A stretch of DNA of 64,000 nucleotides from an uncultured Clostridia bacterium (GTDB taxonomy: Bacteria > Bacillota > Clostridia > Christensenellales > Aristaeellaceae), in the NCBI GenBank assembly GCA_934632155.1, contig CAKTXZ010000001.1:217460-281459 (forward strand), read 5' to 3'. Positions 15,578-25,076 of the stretch are shown one piece after another; the first letter of the stretch is position 1, and every line of letters starts with the position of its first letter. Made by a program: the position numbers and the translations under genes. The notes under the pieces are model-generated. The model worked only from the letters and a program-made list of their open reading frames with translations, was not told the DNA's origin and did not search any database.

Positions 15578-17433
15578 AGCGCCTCCACGCGCCACTGCCA
15601 GGGCGCCAATGTCACGGTCTTCCCTTCCAGATGAACCGTTTCTTCCAGGCTGCTCAGGTTGATTGCCACCAGATAGGTCTTTTCGCCATTTCTCCTTTTG
15701 CAAGCAAATACACCGCAGCCCGTATCCAAATGAACGATATCCCGGCTGTCGCCCACGGTAGATTTACGCAGCGCGATGAGCTCGCGGAAGAAATCCCGGA
15801 GCACAGGGCCCTTCTTGCAGGCCAGGACAGGGTCCTCATCACCCATGTAGAGCATGGGCAGGCCGTCAATCAGGAAAATCAGGGCAAAGAGCGCCTTGGC
15901 CCGTTCCAGACCGTACCAATCCACTGCGCGGCTGGCCTGCCACACCCAGGAAACGGTATCGTGATTTCCCAGGAACCGCAGCCGGCCCAGCCCTTCGGGC
16001 ATGGCTTTGTGCTCGATGATCAGCCAGCGGGTCAATTCCCTTACATAGGATACGGGATCTTCCCTGTACTGTTGATCCAATTCCACCAGCAGGCGGTAGA
16101 AATTCATGCCGTAGAATACATCCGTCACCGGATAATAGCAGGGAACAGGATTGAAATTTTCCGGCAGCACCAGGGTCTTTTTATCATAACTCCGGAAGCC
16201 GTCGAAAATCGCTTTTGTGATACACACGCCGCCGTGAAGATTGCTGGCGGAGGGGCGGTTGCCTCCCTGGGGCCGCCAGTTGGTCAGTCCGCCCATGGCG
16301 CAGTCGATCCGGGCGCCGTCAATGCCAAAGCGGTCCACGTGATTTTTGATCAGACCTGTGGTGTATTCCCGGTATGCCGGCAGCGTCATATCGAAGGAAA
16401 CGCAGTCCCATTCTTCCTGAGGCGCGCCGTCCCGGCGCATCGAGCACCATTCCGGATGCTGATCATACAGCGGGTCTCCGATGGCCGGCCCGTGGGGCAC
16501 ATAGTCAAACAGCACGGTCATGCCCAGCGCATGTGCCTGATCCACATAATAGCGCACCGCCTCATCGCCGCCATAACGGGGATCGATGAGGAACTGGTCG
16601 CTGGTATGATATACGCCGCGGCCGGTATGCTCGAATATAGGAAGAATCCAGATGTGATCCACGCCCATATCTTTGAGCACGGGCAAATATTCCGCAAATT
16701 TGCGCATGCCCGGGCCCTGGGGCTCGTGATCCATCATGCCGTCCATGGTGCCGTTGGGATGGCAGGAATACATGACCCCGCCCTGATAGCCGTCTTGTGC
16801 GGGCTGATAGCCAAGACCGGAAAAGAAATCCCGAATGGCCAGATAGGGATCCCCTTCAGGCTGCTGGATGTAAAGCGTTCCGCACGTGATTTTCTCACCA
16901 GGCTTGAGATCGCATTCAACGGCAGGGATGAACACCGCCCTGGCTTCATCCGCAGCTTTATAAACCGCCAGAGACCATTTTTCGACCTCATCCAGAAACA
17001 GCAGGTTATAATCCGCTGCTCCCGCTTTTACGTGAATGCAGGGAGAAACCAGGCCGCCCTGAATGGTCTGGCCCGGCGCCAGCGTGCGGGTATCAATGAT
17101 GCCGTGAGGCGTATTCAAAGGAAAATCTGCCAGCACGTCCCCGCCCAGGCGCACCGTAAAGGCCAGGCCGTTCAGCATCCGGGTGCTGCTTCCGATGTTT
17201 TCCAGGGTGCAGCAATAAGCGGCGGCTCCATTTTGGCAGGAGGAATTGACCGTCAGCCGCAGGCCGTCCTTTTCCTGCACGTTTCCATCCGGGGGCATAT
17301 TCCCGGTGGGCTGCACCGCCGGGGTTTCCCAGGTGCGCTTTTCCAGCAGGGAATCAAAAACATATTGATCCAGCAGGTATCGGTCATCTGCGCCCACGTC
17401 GCAGAATACACGGAACTTCTCGCTCCCACTCAT
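15574..17433 (-). CDS. Cytoplasmic GH13-type glycoside hydrolase
   Basis: A 619-residue protein without a signal peptide. The N-terminal beta domain (about 1-215) is followed by a GH13 barrel with VLFDYVPHGP (Asp310), GARIDCAMGG (nucleophile Asp377), LVLPENFNP (acid/base Glu425), RFLGNHDTVSW (Asp492) and a C-terminal beta domain. It likely hydrolyses imported oligosaccharides. ATG 17433 is chosen because AAGGAGG lies 11 bases upstream; the longer frame to 17532 would pass through the promoter region. It is the first gene of the leftward operon, with an operator between promoter and start. It is paralogous to the exported enzyme that follows. Confidence 0.85.
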   Translation of the reverse strand: MSGSEKFRVFCDVGADDRYLLDQYVFDSLLEKRTWETPAVQPTGNMPPDGNVQEKDGLRLTVNSSCQNGAAAYCCTLENIGSSTRMLNGLAFTVRLGGDVLADFPLNTPHGIIDTRTLAPGQTIQGGLVSPCIHVKAGAADYNLLFLDEVEKWSLAVYKAADEARAVFIPAVECDLKPGEKITCGTLYIQQPEGDPYLAIRDFFSGLGYQPAQDGYQGGVMYSCHPNGTMDGMMDHEPQGPGMRKFAEYLPVLKDMGVDHIWILPIFEHTGRGVYHTSDQFLIDPRYGGDEAVRYYVDQAHALGMTVLFDYVPHGPAIGDPLYDQHPEWCSMRRDGAPQEEWDCVSFDMTLPAYREYTTGLIKNHVDRFGIDGARIDCAMGGLTNWRPQGGNRPSASNLHGGVCITKAIFDGFRSYDKKTLVLPENFNPVPCYYPVTDVFYGMNFYRLLVELDQQYREDPVSYVRELTRWLIIEHKAMPEGLGRLRFLGNHDTVSWVWQASRAVDWYGLERAKALFALIFLIDGLPMLYMGDEDPVLACKKGPVLRDFFRELIALRKSTVGDSRDIVHLDTGCGVFACKRRNGEKTYLVAINLSSLEETVHLEGKTVTLAPWQWRVEAL

Positions 17434-17469
17434 GTTTCTGTGTTCCTCCTTCTCATGGATTTCATATAA

Positions 17470-17487
17470 AGGATAAACGTTAAACCT
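17470..17487. promoter_or_regulatory. LacI-type operator, class 1 (leftward operon)
   Basis: AGGATAAACGTTAAACCT differs from the perfect palindrome at 17684 at two positions. It lies downstream of the leftward start point, where bound repressor would block elongation. Confidence 0.75.
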
Positions 17488-17520
17488 CGTGAAAGAACCT
17501 TTCCGTTCTTTTTCAGGTCT

Positions 17521-17549
17521 ATTGTATTCCATTCATCCGAGGATGTCAA
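17521..17549 (-). promoter_or_regulatory. Promoter of the leftward GH13/GRE operon
   Basis: TTGACA (17549-17544), a 17-base spacer and TACAAT (17526-17521) read on the minus strand. Transcription is expected to start near 17514. Confidence 0.85.
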
Positions 17550-17593
17550 CCATCATTCATGAATAATTTGGTTTAAAATTTGTCGAATAGGTA

Positions 17594-17622
17594 TTGACAA
17601 ACTTCACGGACAGATTTATCAT
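17594..17622 (+). promoter_or_regulatory. Promoter of the rightward ABC operon
   Basis: TTGACA (17594-17599), a 17-base spacer and TATCAT (17617-17622). The start point is expected near 17629, leaving a leader of about 140 bases that contains the operator. Confidence 0.85.
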
Positions 17623-17683
17623 AAGAGCGACAGAAAAACCGATTTGTATTTTTGCTTTCGCGGAAGAGGAAAATTTGAGGGAA

Positions 17684-17701
17684 AGGATAAACGTTTATCC
17701 T
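17684..17701. promoter_or_regulatory. LacI-type operator, class 1 (perfect palindrome)
   Basis: AGGATAAACGTTTATCCT is a perfect 18-base palindrome with the central CG typical of LacI-family sites. It lies about 55 bases downstream of the predicted start point. Confidence 0.85.
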
Positions 17702-17770
17702 CTGAATTTTCAAGGACTTCGAGACAAGAACCAGTCGGCGAAACAGACAACATCAAAAGGAGGCTACCCC

Positions 17771-19249
17771 ATGAAAAAGACATTGGCAGTTATGCTGGCA
17801 GCAATCCTGCTGCTGGCCGTCCCCGCAGTTTCTCTGGCGGAAACCATGGTGCTCTTCACACCCTGGGCCAACACGTCCACAGCGGAAGATACGAAATTAG
17901 TGGAAGAAAAGCTGGAAGCCATGATGGCCGAGGGCGGGCTGGACATTGATCTGGACTGGATCATCACCCCCACCGAAGGAAACCTGGAAAAGCTCAACTC
18001 CATGCTGGACGGCTCCACGCAGCTGGACGCCGTGACCGGAAACATCGGTGACGCACTGGGCTACATGACCCAGGGAGGCATCGTGCTTCCGCTGAATGAC
18101 CTGCTGAATGAATACGGCAAAAACCTGCTTGAAAAGATCCCCGAAGCGGCCTGGATTCCCTGCACGGATTCTCAGGGAAACATCTGGTGCATTCCGGATT
18201 ATTATCAGTGGATCTGGCAGGGCGCCGTCATCCGGACCGACCTGCTGGCCGAGTGCGAATTGGAAATGCCCACCACGCTGGCGGAGCTGGAGCACGTGAT
18301 GGAAGTGTTCCATGAAAAGTATCCGGACATGGTGGTGGCCACCGGTTTGCCCTGGTTCTCTGATCCCTTCCTGCAGGGCTCCGTTTCCGGCCGCGGCTCT
18401 CAGCAGACCGATTGGGCGCTGAGCGAAGATGGCAAAGTGGTGCCCTCCATGACGCTGCCCGAGTATAAAAATATGATCGCGCTGTACCGCAAATGGGTGG
18501 ATAACGGCTGGCTGGAAGCCGAGTGGCTCTCCGGCAACGATGACAGCCAGTCCTCCATGTGGGCTCAGGGCCGCTGCGCCATCTATTTCTGCGATCCGCA
18601 CCGCGCGCTGGATTGGGTCTGGGGCGCTTTCCGGCAGAACAATCCCGATGCCACCGCTGATTTCATCCCGCCCCTCAAGAATGAAGATGGCGTAGCCTAC
18701 TATCCGATGGGCTATGGCGTGGGCCGCGTGGTTTGGGTAACCACACTGAGCCACCATCCCGAAATTGTCGTGCAGTATCTGGACAAAATGATCAGCGAGC
18801 CCGACTTCTACTATACCGCCATGATGGGCATCGAAGGAACGCACTGGGTAGACAAGGGTGACAGCTGGGCTTATCCCGAGGGCATCGATGGCAACAACGC
18901 GCTCTATAGCCAGGTGCTTCGTCCCCTGTCATGGGAATTCCTGGATGTGCTCAAGCCCATGGAAGGCACAAATCCCGAATCTGCTGATGTGCACAACCGG
19001 CTGAACGAGGCCTTCAACCAGACTACCCCCATCCGCACTGGACTGGAAGGTTTCACCCCTGATGGCAGCGAACTGGGCATGTACAACCCCATTGACCTGT
19101 ATGAGTACCTCTTTAACATCACCATCGGCGTAGGCGAAGTGGATGATTTTGATTCCATCGTAGAAACCTGGTACACCACCGGCGGCCAGGAACTGGTGGA
19201 CGCTTATACCGCACAGTATCAGGCTTTCGCCGCCAACAAAGCAGAATAA
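17771..19249 (+). CDS. Sugar ABC transporter solute-binding protein
   Basis: The 492-residue protein has an N-terminal leader (KKTLAVMLAAILLLAVPAV, likely cut after SLA) with no cysteine. It then has a family 1 binding-protein fold: DLDWIITPTEGNLEKLNSML, LDAVTGNIGDALGYMTQGGI, GNIWCIPDYYQWIWQ, MYNPIDLYEYLFN. ATG 17771 follows AAGGAGG. It is the first gene of the rightward operon, followed by a hairpin and the two permease genes of its own importer. By family it captures oligosaccharides; the ligand is unknown. The absence of a lipobox is unusual for a Gram-positive-type importer and is shared by the other binding proteins here. Confidence 0.9.
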   Translation: MKKTLAVMLAAILLLAVPAVSLAETMVLFTPWANTSTAEDTKLVEEKLEAMMAEGGLDIDLDWIITPTEGNLEKLNSMLDGSTQLDAVTGNIGDALGYMTQGGIVLPLNDLLNEYGKNLLEKIPEAAWIPCTDSQGNIWCIPDYYQWIWQGAVIRTDLLAECELEMPTTLAELEHVMEVFHEKYPDMVVATGLPWFSDPFLQGSVSGRGSQQTDWALSEDGKVVPSMTLPEYKNMIALYRKWVDNGWLEAEWLSGNDDSQSSMWAQGRCAIYFCDPHRALDWVWGAFRQNNPDATADFIPPLKNEDGVAYYPMGYGVGRVVWVTTLSHHPEIVVQYLDKMISEPDFYYTAMMGIEGTHWVDKGDSWAYPEGIDGNNALYSQVLRPLSWEFLDVLKPMEGTNPESADVHNRLNEAFNQTTPIRTGLEGFTPDGSELGMYNPIDLYEYLFNITIGVGEVDDFDSIVETWYTTGGQELVDAYTAQYQAFAANKAE

Positions 19250-19286
19250 TCTCTCCCTGCAACGGCAGAACTCAACTCAGTCTTTT

Positions 19287-19328
19287 TGCCCGCACGGTGG
19301 CCCACGTGCGCCGTGCGGGCACTTTTCT
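19287..19328 (+). terminator. Attenuating hairpin after the binding-protein gene
   Basis: A perfect 11-bp stem TGCCCGCACGG / CCGTGCGGGCA with a 13-base loop is followed by CTTTTCTT. Placed between binding protein and permeases, it probably lowers downstream expression and stabilises the upstream message. Confidence 0.75.
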
Positions 19329-19357
19329 TCCCATGTTGTTTGAAGGATGTGACCGCT

Positions 19358-20311
19358 ATGACGGAAAAAAAGGCCGTTGCGACAGCGCTGCGGGTAAAAA
19401 AGCACGGACTGTCTTACAACCTGAAAAAATACAGGCTGCTGTATATCATGCTGATTCCTACGGTGGTCTGCCTGGCGATATTCAATTATTATCCTTTGTG
19501 GGGCCTGCGGATGGCTTTCTATAATTATGTCCCCTGGGAAGGCTTTGCCGGAAGCAAATATGTAGGCCTGCAGCAGTTTTCCACATTGTTCAAGCTGCCG
19601 GAATTTCCCCGGCTGATCCGAAATACGCTGATCATCAATTTCTTTAAAATTTTCATCGGCTTCCCCGCGCCGATTATTTTCGCGCTGCTGCTCAACGAAA
19701 TCCGAAACCGCGCTTTCAAACGAACGCTGCAGACCATTTCCTACCTTCCCCATTTCGTCTCCTGGGTGATCGTCAGCGGCATCATGTATGCGCTGCTAAA
19801 CTCGCAGTATGGCGTTCTTAACAGCATTATCAAGGCGCTGGGCGGGACGCCGCCCAAGTGGTATGTCCGCCCTGATCTGTGGCGGGGCATCCTGGTCATT
19901 ACGGATATTTGGAAGGGCGTGGGGTTCAGCTCCATCCTCTATCTGGCCGCCATCGCCAACGTGAATGCCGAGCTTTATGAAGCCGCCGTGATCGACGGCG
20001 CCACGCGTTTCCAGCAGGTGACGCGCATCACGATCCCCTGTATCCTTCCTACGGTCGTTGTCATGTTCATCATGCAGATGGGGCGCCTGATGAACGGCTC
20101 CTTTGAACAGATCTTCACTTTGGTGGGAAGCAATACCCCCCTTTATAACACCGTGGATACGCTGGATTATTATATCTACCGCATCGGCATCGGCAAACGC
20201 AGTTATTCTCTGGGTACAGCTGCCGGCATTTTTCAAAGCGTTATCAGTTTGATTCTGGTCATCGTAACCAACAAACTGGCAAATAAGGTGGGTGACATGG
20301 GCATATGGTAA
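19358..20311 (+). CDS. Sugar ABC permease, LplB-type
   Basis: A 317-residue membrane protein with about six helices. It shows LplB-like features: LLYIMLIPTVVCLAIFNYYPLWG in the first helix region, the EAA loop NAELYEAAVIDGATRFQQ (contact with the ATPase), and a short C-terminus. ATG 19358 is chosen for AAGGATG upstream; the frame is open from 19286 across the hairpin, which is not coding. It pairs with the next permease, overlapping it by 7 bases. Confidence 0.9.
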   Translation: MTEKKAVATALRVKKHGLSYNLKKYRLLYIMLIPTVVCLAIFNYYPLWGLRMAFYNYVPWEGFAGSKYVGLQQFSTLFKLPEFPRLIRNTLIINFFKIFIGFPAPIIFALLLNEIRNRAFKRTLQTISYLPHFVSWVIVSGIMYALLNSQYGVLNSIIKALGGTPPKWYVRPDLWRGILVITDIWKGVGFSSILYLAAIANVNAELYEAAVIDGATRFQQVTRITIPCILPTVVVMFIMQMGRLMNGSFEQIFTLVGSNTPLYNTVDTLDYYIYRIGIGKRSYSLGTAAGIFQSVISLILVIVTNKLANKVGDMGIW

Positions 20312-21219
20312 GCAAAACGATGAAAAGGTGGATCGAGCCAACGGCGGCGCCCCTGGGGTTCCGAATCTTCAATACCTGTCTGATGCTGCTTCTGGCCGCT
20401 ATCTTCCTGATTCCCTTCTATTTGATCGCCGTGGCCTCCTTTACGGACGAGGTGGAGATCGCAGCCAAGGGCTTCCAGTTCCTTCCCAAGACATGGACCT
20501 TTTATAATTATGAATACCTCTTTGGCTCTTCTACCAAGTTCTTCAACGCGCTGAAAATTACTGTTTTTATCACCGTCATAGGCACGGCCAATTCGCTGTT
20601 TTTCACGTCTCTGGGCGCATATGCCCTTTCCCGCAAATATTTGCCGTACCGGAAGGGATTGACCTTCTATGTATTCCTGACGATGCTGGTCAGCGGCGGG
20701 CTGATTCCCTGGTATATGGTCATCAACCAACTGGGGATGGTGGACACCATTTACGCGCTGTTCGTGCCCGGCACCATCGCTACCTGGAACCTGATCGTTA
20801 TGCGCAATTCCTTCTCTGCGCTGCCGGAATCCCTGGAAGAATCAGCCAAGATCGATGGCGCCAACGACTTCACGGTTTTTTTCCGGATCATTTTGCCAAT
20901 CTCAAAGCCGATTCTTGCAACCATGATTGTCTACTGGGCGGTGGGCTTCTGGAATGAGTGGTATGCCGCGATGCTGTTCATTTCCCGGCGGAACGATCTG
21001 AAAACCCTGCAGTACCTGCTGCGGGAGATCCTGACTTCCAACGCCTCCCTCAACAGCCGCAGCGCCGTGCGGATTACCACCATCAACGACAAGGCGATTC
21101 CTTCCGAAAGCCTGAAAATGGCAGCGGTCATGGTGGCCACCGTACCGGTGCTGTGTGTTTATCCTTTCCTGCAGAAGTATTTTGTGCACGGAATCATGCT
21201 CGGCTCCATCAAAGAATAA
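20305..21219 (+). CDS. Sugar ABC permease, YtcP/MalG-type
   Basis: A 304-residue permease with about six helices (LMLLLAAIFLIPFYLIAVASF first). The EAA loop LPESLEESAKIDGANDFT and the conserved ending LQKYFVHGIMLGSIKE are present. It is the partner of the LplB-type permease. No ATPase gene is nearby, so a shared multitask ATPase is expected to energise the pair. Confidence 0.9.
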   Translation: MVSKTMKRWIEPTAAPLGFRIFNTCLMLLLAAIFLIPFYLIAVASFTDEVEIAAKGFQFLPKTWTFYNYEYLFGSSTKFFNALKITVFITVIGTANSLFFTSLGAYALSRKYLPYRKGLTFYVFLTMLVSGGLIPWYMVINQLGMVDTIYALFVPGTIATWNLIVMRNSFSALPESLEESAKIDGANDFTVFFRIILPISKPILATMIVYWAVGFWNEWYAAMLFISRRNDLKTLQYLLREILTSNASLNSRSAVRITTINDKAIPSESLKMAAVMVATVPVLCVYPFLQKYFVHGIMLGSIKE

Positions 21220-21273
21220 CCAATGGGAACGGCCGGGCCCAAAGAAACAGTCAACAGGGGAGAATCCAGAAAC

Positions 21274-24156
21274 ATGAAGCGAATTGCCATCATTTCTGCC
21301 TGTCTTGTGCTGATGACTTTCCTGCTGCTGTCGGCAGAGGGGGAGGAGCTTGCCGTACCCGTATATGCCGATTATCTGTCGGCCCATGCGGGCGCCGCGC
21401 ATCCGGATCAAGAAATCATCATTTTCGCTGCGGATCATGGGGATCTGCATGATTCCGGGGCATACGTGGAAACGCAAGAGACACAGGGCGTATCCGAAGC
21501 CCTGATCTGGGCCAGCGGCATTTCCCAGGTGGACTTCCCTTTCACCGTGGAGGAGGAAGGGCTGTATCAGCTGAAGCTGACCTATCTTCCCCTCCCTGCC
21601 CGGCAACTGGACCTGGAATTCAGCGTGCTGGTGGACGGCGTGCTGCCGTTTGACAAGGCAGCTTCCGTGCTGCTTTACCGCATGTATGCGCCTGTCGGCT
21701 CCATCGGCCAGGACAGCCGGGGGAATGATGTGCGCCCGAAGCTAAAGGAAGTGTCTGCCTGGCAGACCGCTGCGCTGCAGGATTCCAAGAGCCATTACGC
21801 CGAGCCCTATGAATTTTTCCTTACGCAGGGAGAGCATACGCTTTCTTTGGCTATGACGGCGGAAAGCATGGCGATTTCCCGCCTCATTTTCTGCAACAGT
21901 TCGATGCAGCTGTCCTATGCCGATTATCAGTCCGGGCATCCCATGGCAGAGACGCCCCAAAAGGAAATTGTGATTCAGGGGGAAGCGGCTGCCTTTACCA
22001 GCAGCCAGACCCTGTATCCCCTCAGTGAGCGGGCCAGCGCCGCCACCCAGCCTGCGGACCCGGTGAAAGTCCGCATGAACACAATCGGCGGAGAAAACTG
22101 GAAGCAGCAGGGGCAGTGGCTGGAATGGTGCTTCAGCGCAGAGGAAAGCGGCTGGTATAATCTGAGCATGCGGGTGCTGCAGGAATACGCCCGGGGCATT
22201 TCGGCCATGCGGTGCCTCACGATCGACGGGACCAGCCCCTTCGACACCGCGGCGTCGTTTGCCATTCCTTATCGGCTGGACTGGCAGATGTATACCTTGG
22301 GCGGCTGTGAGAACCCGCAGTCGATTTATCTGGAGCAGGGCGAGCATGTGATGCGCCTGTCCATTCCCGGCAGCCAAACCAGCGATTCCCTCCGGCAGCT
22401 GCTGAATGTCGTTTCGGAGATGAGCGCCCTTTACCGGCAGATCATTATTATTACCGGCGCTAACGCCGATGCAGACCGCGTGACCATCGATCTGAACAGG
22501 GATTTCCAGCTGGAGAAAAAAATTCCGGGATTTACCGGGCGGCTGCAGGCAATTGCCGCGGCGCTCCGGGAGGAAGAGGCCGAAATTGCCGGCTTTGCCG
22601 GCAGCGGCAGCGAGGCGGCCCTGCTTTTGCAGGTGGCCGCGCAGATGGAATCCTTCGCCAAAAAGCCAGAAACCATTCCTGGGCGGCTGGAAAATTTCAA
22701 AAGCAATATTTCCAGCTTATCCTCCTGGGCCCTGCGGATGGCCGATCAGCCCCTCCAGCTGGATTATATCGTGTTTTCCCCCGTCAATCAGCCCCTGCCG
22801 GAGGGCGGCGTGAGTTTTTTGGAGCAGGCAGCCTTCCGATGGAACGCGTTTATTGGTTCTTTCCATGAGAATTATAATGCGGTGGGTGAAATCTATGAAG
22901 AAGCAGACAGCCGCGACCCGCTGACTGTCTGGGTCTGCTCCAACGATCTGGGCGCCACAGGCATCGCCTCCGGGCGGGATCAAACGCAGCTGATCAAGGA
23001 GCTGATCGATCAGGATTTCGTGCCGCAAACAGGCGTGCCGGTTAATTTGAGCCTCATTGACGGCTCCAGTACGCTGATGCAGGCCATCCTGGGCGGCAAA
23101 GGCCCTGACGTGGCGCTGACGGTATACAAGGAGCTGCCGGTGAATCTGGCCATGCGCGGGGCGCTGGTGGATCTTTCAAAGTTTGAAGGCTTTGATGAGG
23201 TTGCGGCTCGGTTTTACCCTTCGGCGCTGGTTCCGTACCGGTACCAGGGCGGCATATACGGCCTGCCGGAGACCCAGAATTTCTACATGATTTTTTACCG
23301 CACCGATATGTTTCAGGAGCTGGGGCTTACCGTACCTGAAACCTGGGACGACATGCGCGCTCTGATCCCCCTGTTAAGCAAAAACGGCATGCGGGTTGGC
23401 ATTCCTGAGCCGACCGTGACCAACAACAATACCCTGGGGTTCCAGATTCATCTGTTTCAGCGCGGTTTGAATTATTACACCGAAGACCTGGAAAAAACCA
23501 ACTTTGATCAGCCCGAGGCCCTGGAAGCCTTCACCAAATGGACAGATCTGTACACCAAATATTCCCTGCCGGTGAAATATGATTTCTTCTCCCGCTTCCG
23601 GACCGGGGAAATGCCCATTGCACTGGACAGCTATACCATGGCAAACACGCTGGCCGCCGCAGCTCCGGAGCTGGACGGGCTATGGAGCATCGCGCCGATT
23701 CCGGGCATTTGCCAGGCGGACGGCAGCATCGACCGCAGTGAAGGGGCCATGGGCACCAGCGCGGTCATCATCGCCGCATCCCAAAACCAGGCGGATGCCT
23801 TTCGCTTCATTTCCTGGTGGACCAGCGATGAAACCCAAACCACTTTCGGCCTTTCCCTGGAAAACCTGATGGGCGCCGCCGCCCGGTGGCCCACGGCCAA
23901 TAAAAACGCTTTTCTCAGCATGCGCTGGCCCCGCGCCCAGCAGCAGGCCATCCTCACCCAATGGGCATATGTGAACGATATCCCGCAGCTGCCAGGCAAT
24001 TACATCATCAACCGCAACCTGTCCTTCGCCTTCCGGGCCGTTGTCTATGACAACAAAATTCCCCGAGAGGTGCTGGCAAAGTACAACAAAGAAATCAACA
24101 AGGAAATCCAGCGAAAGTGGGCGGAATTCAGTACGACGGAGGGGGCAGGGCAATGA
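21274..24156 (+). CDS. Very large ABC solute-binding protein with beta-rich N-terminal region
   Basis: A 960-residue exported protein, about twice the usual binding-protein size. After the leader (ending near LLLSAEGEE) come two beta-sandwich-like modules (about residues 25-210 and 215-390) with carbohydrate-binding-like features: FPFTVEEEGLYQLKLTYLP, LDLEFSVLVDG, WLEWCFSAEESGWYNLSMRV. A helical linker leads to a binding-protein domain from about 570 (LTVWVCSNDLG, IYGLPETQNFYMIFYRTDM). ATG 21274 follows AGGGGAG. It overlaps the next permease by 4 bases. I infer capture of a large, perhaps polymeric glycan, with the sandwich modules giving extra contacts; the glycan is unknown. Confidence 0.85.
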   Translation: MKRIAIISACLVLMTFLLLSAEGEELAVPVYADYLSAHAGAAHPDQEIIIFAADHGDLHDSGAYVETQETQGVSEALIWASGISQVDFPFTVEEEGLYQLKLTYLPLPARQLDLEFSVLVDGVLPFDKAASVLLYRMYAPVGSIGQDSRGNDVRPKLKEVSAWQTAALQDSKSHYAEPYEFFLTQGEHTLSLAMTAESMAISRLIFCNSSMQLSYADYQSGHPMAETPQKEIVIQGEAAAFTSSQTLYPLSERASAATQPADPVKVRMNTIGGENWKQQGQWLEWCFSAEESGWYNLSMRVLQEYARGISAMRCLTIDGTSPFDTAASFAIPYRLDWQMYTLGGCENPQSIYLEQGEHVMRLSIPGSQTSDSLRQLLNVVSEMSALYRQIIIITGANADADRVTIDLNRDFQLEKKIPGFTGRLQAIAAALREEEAEIAGFAGSGSEAALLLQVAAQMESFAKKPETIPGRLENFKSNISSLSSWALRMADQPLQLDYIVFSPVNQPLPEGGVSFLEQAAFRWNAFIGSFHENYNAVGEIYEEADSRDPLTVWVCSNDLGATGIASGRDQTQLIKELIDQDFVPQTGVPVNLSLIDGSSTLMQAILGGKGPDVALTVYKELPVNLAMRGALVDLSKFEGFDEVAARFYPSALVPYRYQGGIYGLPETQNFYMIFYRTDMFQELGLTVPETWDDMRALIPLLSKNGMRVGIPEPTVTNNNTLGFQIHLFQRGLNYYTEDLEKTNFDQPEALEAFTKWTDLYTKYSLPVKYDFFSRFRTGEMPIALDSYTMANTLAAAAPELDGLWSIAPIPGICQADGSIDRSEGAMGTSAVIIAASQNQADAFRFISWWTSDETQTTFGLSLENLMGAAARWPTANKNAFLSMRWPRAQQQAILTQWAYVNDIPQLPGNYIINRNLSFAFRAVVYDNKIPREVLAKYNKEINKEIQRKWAEFSTTEGAGQ

Positions 24157-25058
24157 ATAAGCATGCGGACCGCATTCAGCGGCAGTACAACGTGCCTGCC
24201 ATCGTGTTCACGATGCCCTTCCTTCTGCTGTTTACAGTGTTCACGATTCTGCCCATTTTATCCAGCGTTGGGCTGTCTTTCACGTATTTCAACATGCTTC
24301 AGCCCCCCACTTTTATTGGCCTGGACAATTACGTGCGGCTGCTGCTGGAAGACGATGTCTTCCTGATTGCGCTGAGAAATACGCTGCTGTTTGCCCTGAT
24401 TACGGGACCGCTGAGCTATATCCTCAGCTTCGTGTTCGCCTGGTTCATCAATGATTTCCCGCGGGGGCTGCGCACGTTTCTTACTTTCCTGTTTTACGCG
24501 CCTTCTCTGGCTGGAAACGTGTATTTTATCTGGACCTATATTTTCTCCGACGATTCGGTGGGCCTGCTCAATTCCACTCTGCTGCGGCTGGGCGCCGTCA
24601 ATGAATCCATCCAGTGGCTGACGGACGTCCGGTACAATAATATCGTGGTGGTGGTGGTGATCCTGTGGCTGAGCATGAGTGTGGGGTTTCTTTCTTTCGT
24701 GGCTGGTCTGCAAGGCATGGATCAATCGCTCTATGAGGCCGGAGCGGTGGACGGTGTGAGCAACCGCTTTCAGGAGCTGTGGTATATTACACTGCCGCAG
24801 ATGGTGCCTCAGCTGCTTTTCGGCGCGGTGATGCAGATTTCCACCTCCTTTGCCATCGGGTATGAAGCCATGGCGCTTACCGGGTTTCCTTCCACCGACT
24901 ATTCTACCCATACCATCATTTGCCATATTTTCGACTATGGCACCGTCCGTTTTGAAATGGGGTATGCGTCGGCTATTGCGGTGGTGCTGTTCCTGCTGAT
25001 GCTTTTGTTCTGGTCTATGACCAAGAACGCACTGAACAAAATGGGCGAGGACGCCTGA
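24153..25058 (+). CDS. Sugar ABC permease (MalF/UgpA-type)
   Basis: A 301-residue six-helix permease (AIVFTMPFLLLFTVFTILPIL first helix; EAA loop MDQSLYEAGAVDGVSNRFQ). The ATG lies within the stop of the binding-protein gene (ATGA), indicating coupled translation. It forms the second importer with the 960-residue binding protein and the following permease. Confidence 0.9.
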   Translation: MNKHADRIQRQYNVPAIVFTMPFLLLFTVFTILPILSSVGLSFTYFNMLQPPTFIGLDNYVRLLLEDDVFLIALRNTLLFALITGPLSYILSFVFAWFINDFPRGLRTFLTFLFYAPSLAGNVYFIWTYIFSDDSVGLLNSTLLRLGAVNESIQWLTDVRYNNIVVVVVILWLSMSVGFLSFVAGLQGMDQSLYEAGAVDGVSNRFQELWYITLPQMVPQLLFGAVMQISTSFAIGYEAMALTGFPSTDYSTHTIICHIFDYGTVRFEMGYASAIAVVLFLLMLLFWSMTKNALNKMGEDA

Positions 25059-25076
25059 TAAGGAGGTGGAAAGAGC

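Larger units (their letters stand above)
17434..17770. promoter_or_regulatory. Divergent control region of the sugar island
   Basis: This 337-base gap between the leftward GH13 operon and the rightward ABC operon holds two back-to-back consensus promoters and two near-identical palindromic operators, listed separately. It has no gene of its own. The two operators share AGGATAAACGTT and point to one regulator controlling both operons. Confidence 0.85.

Noticed and set aside
17434..17770. Riboswitch or other structured leader before the binding-protein gene
   Set aside because: The leader is long enough, but I see no conserved riboswitch pattern. The palindromic operator accounts for the regulation.
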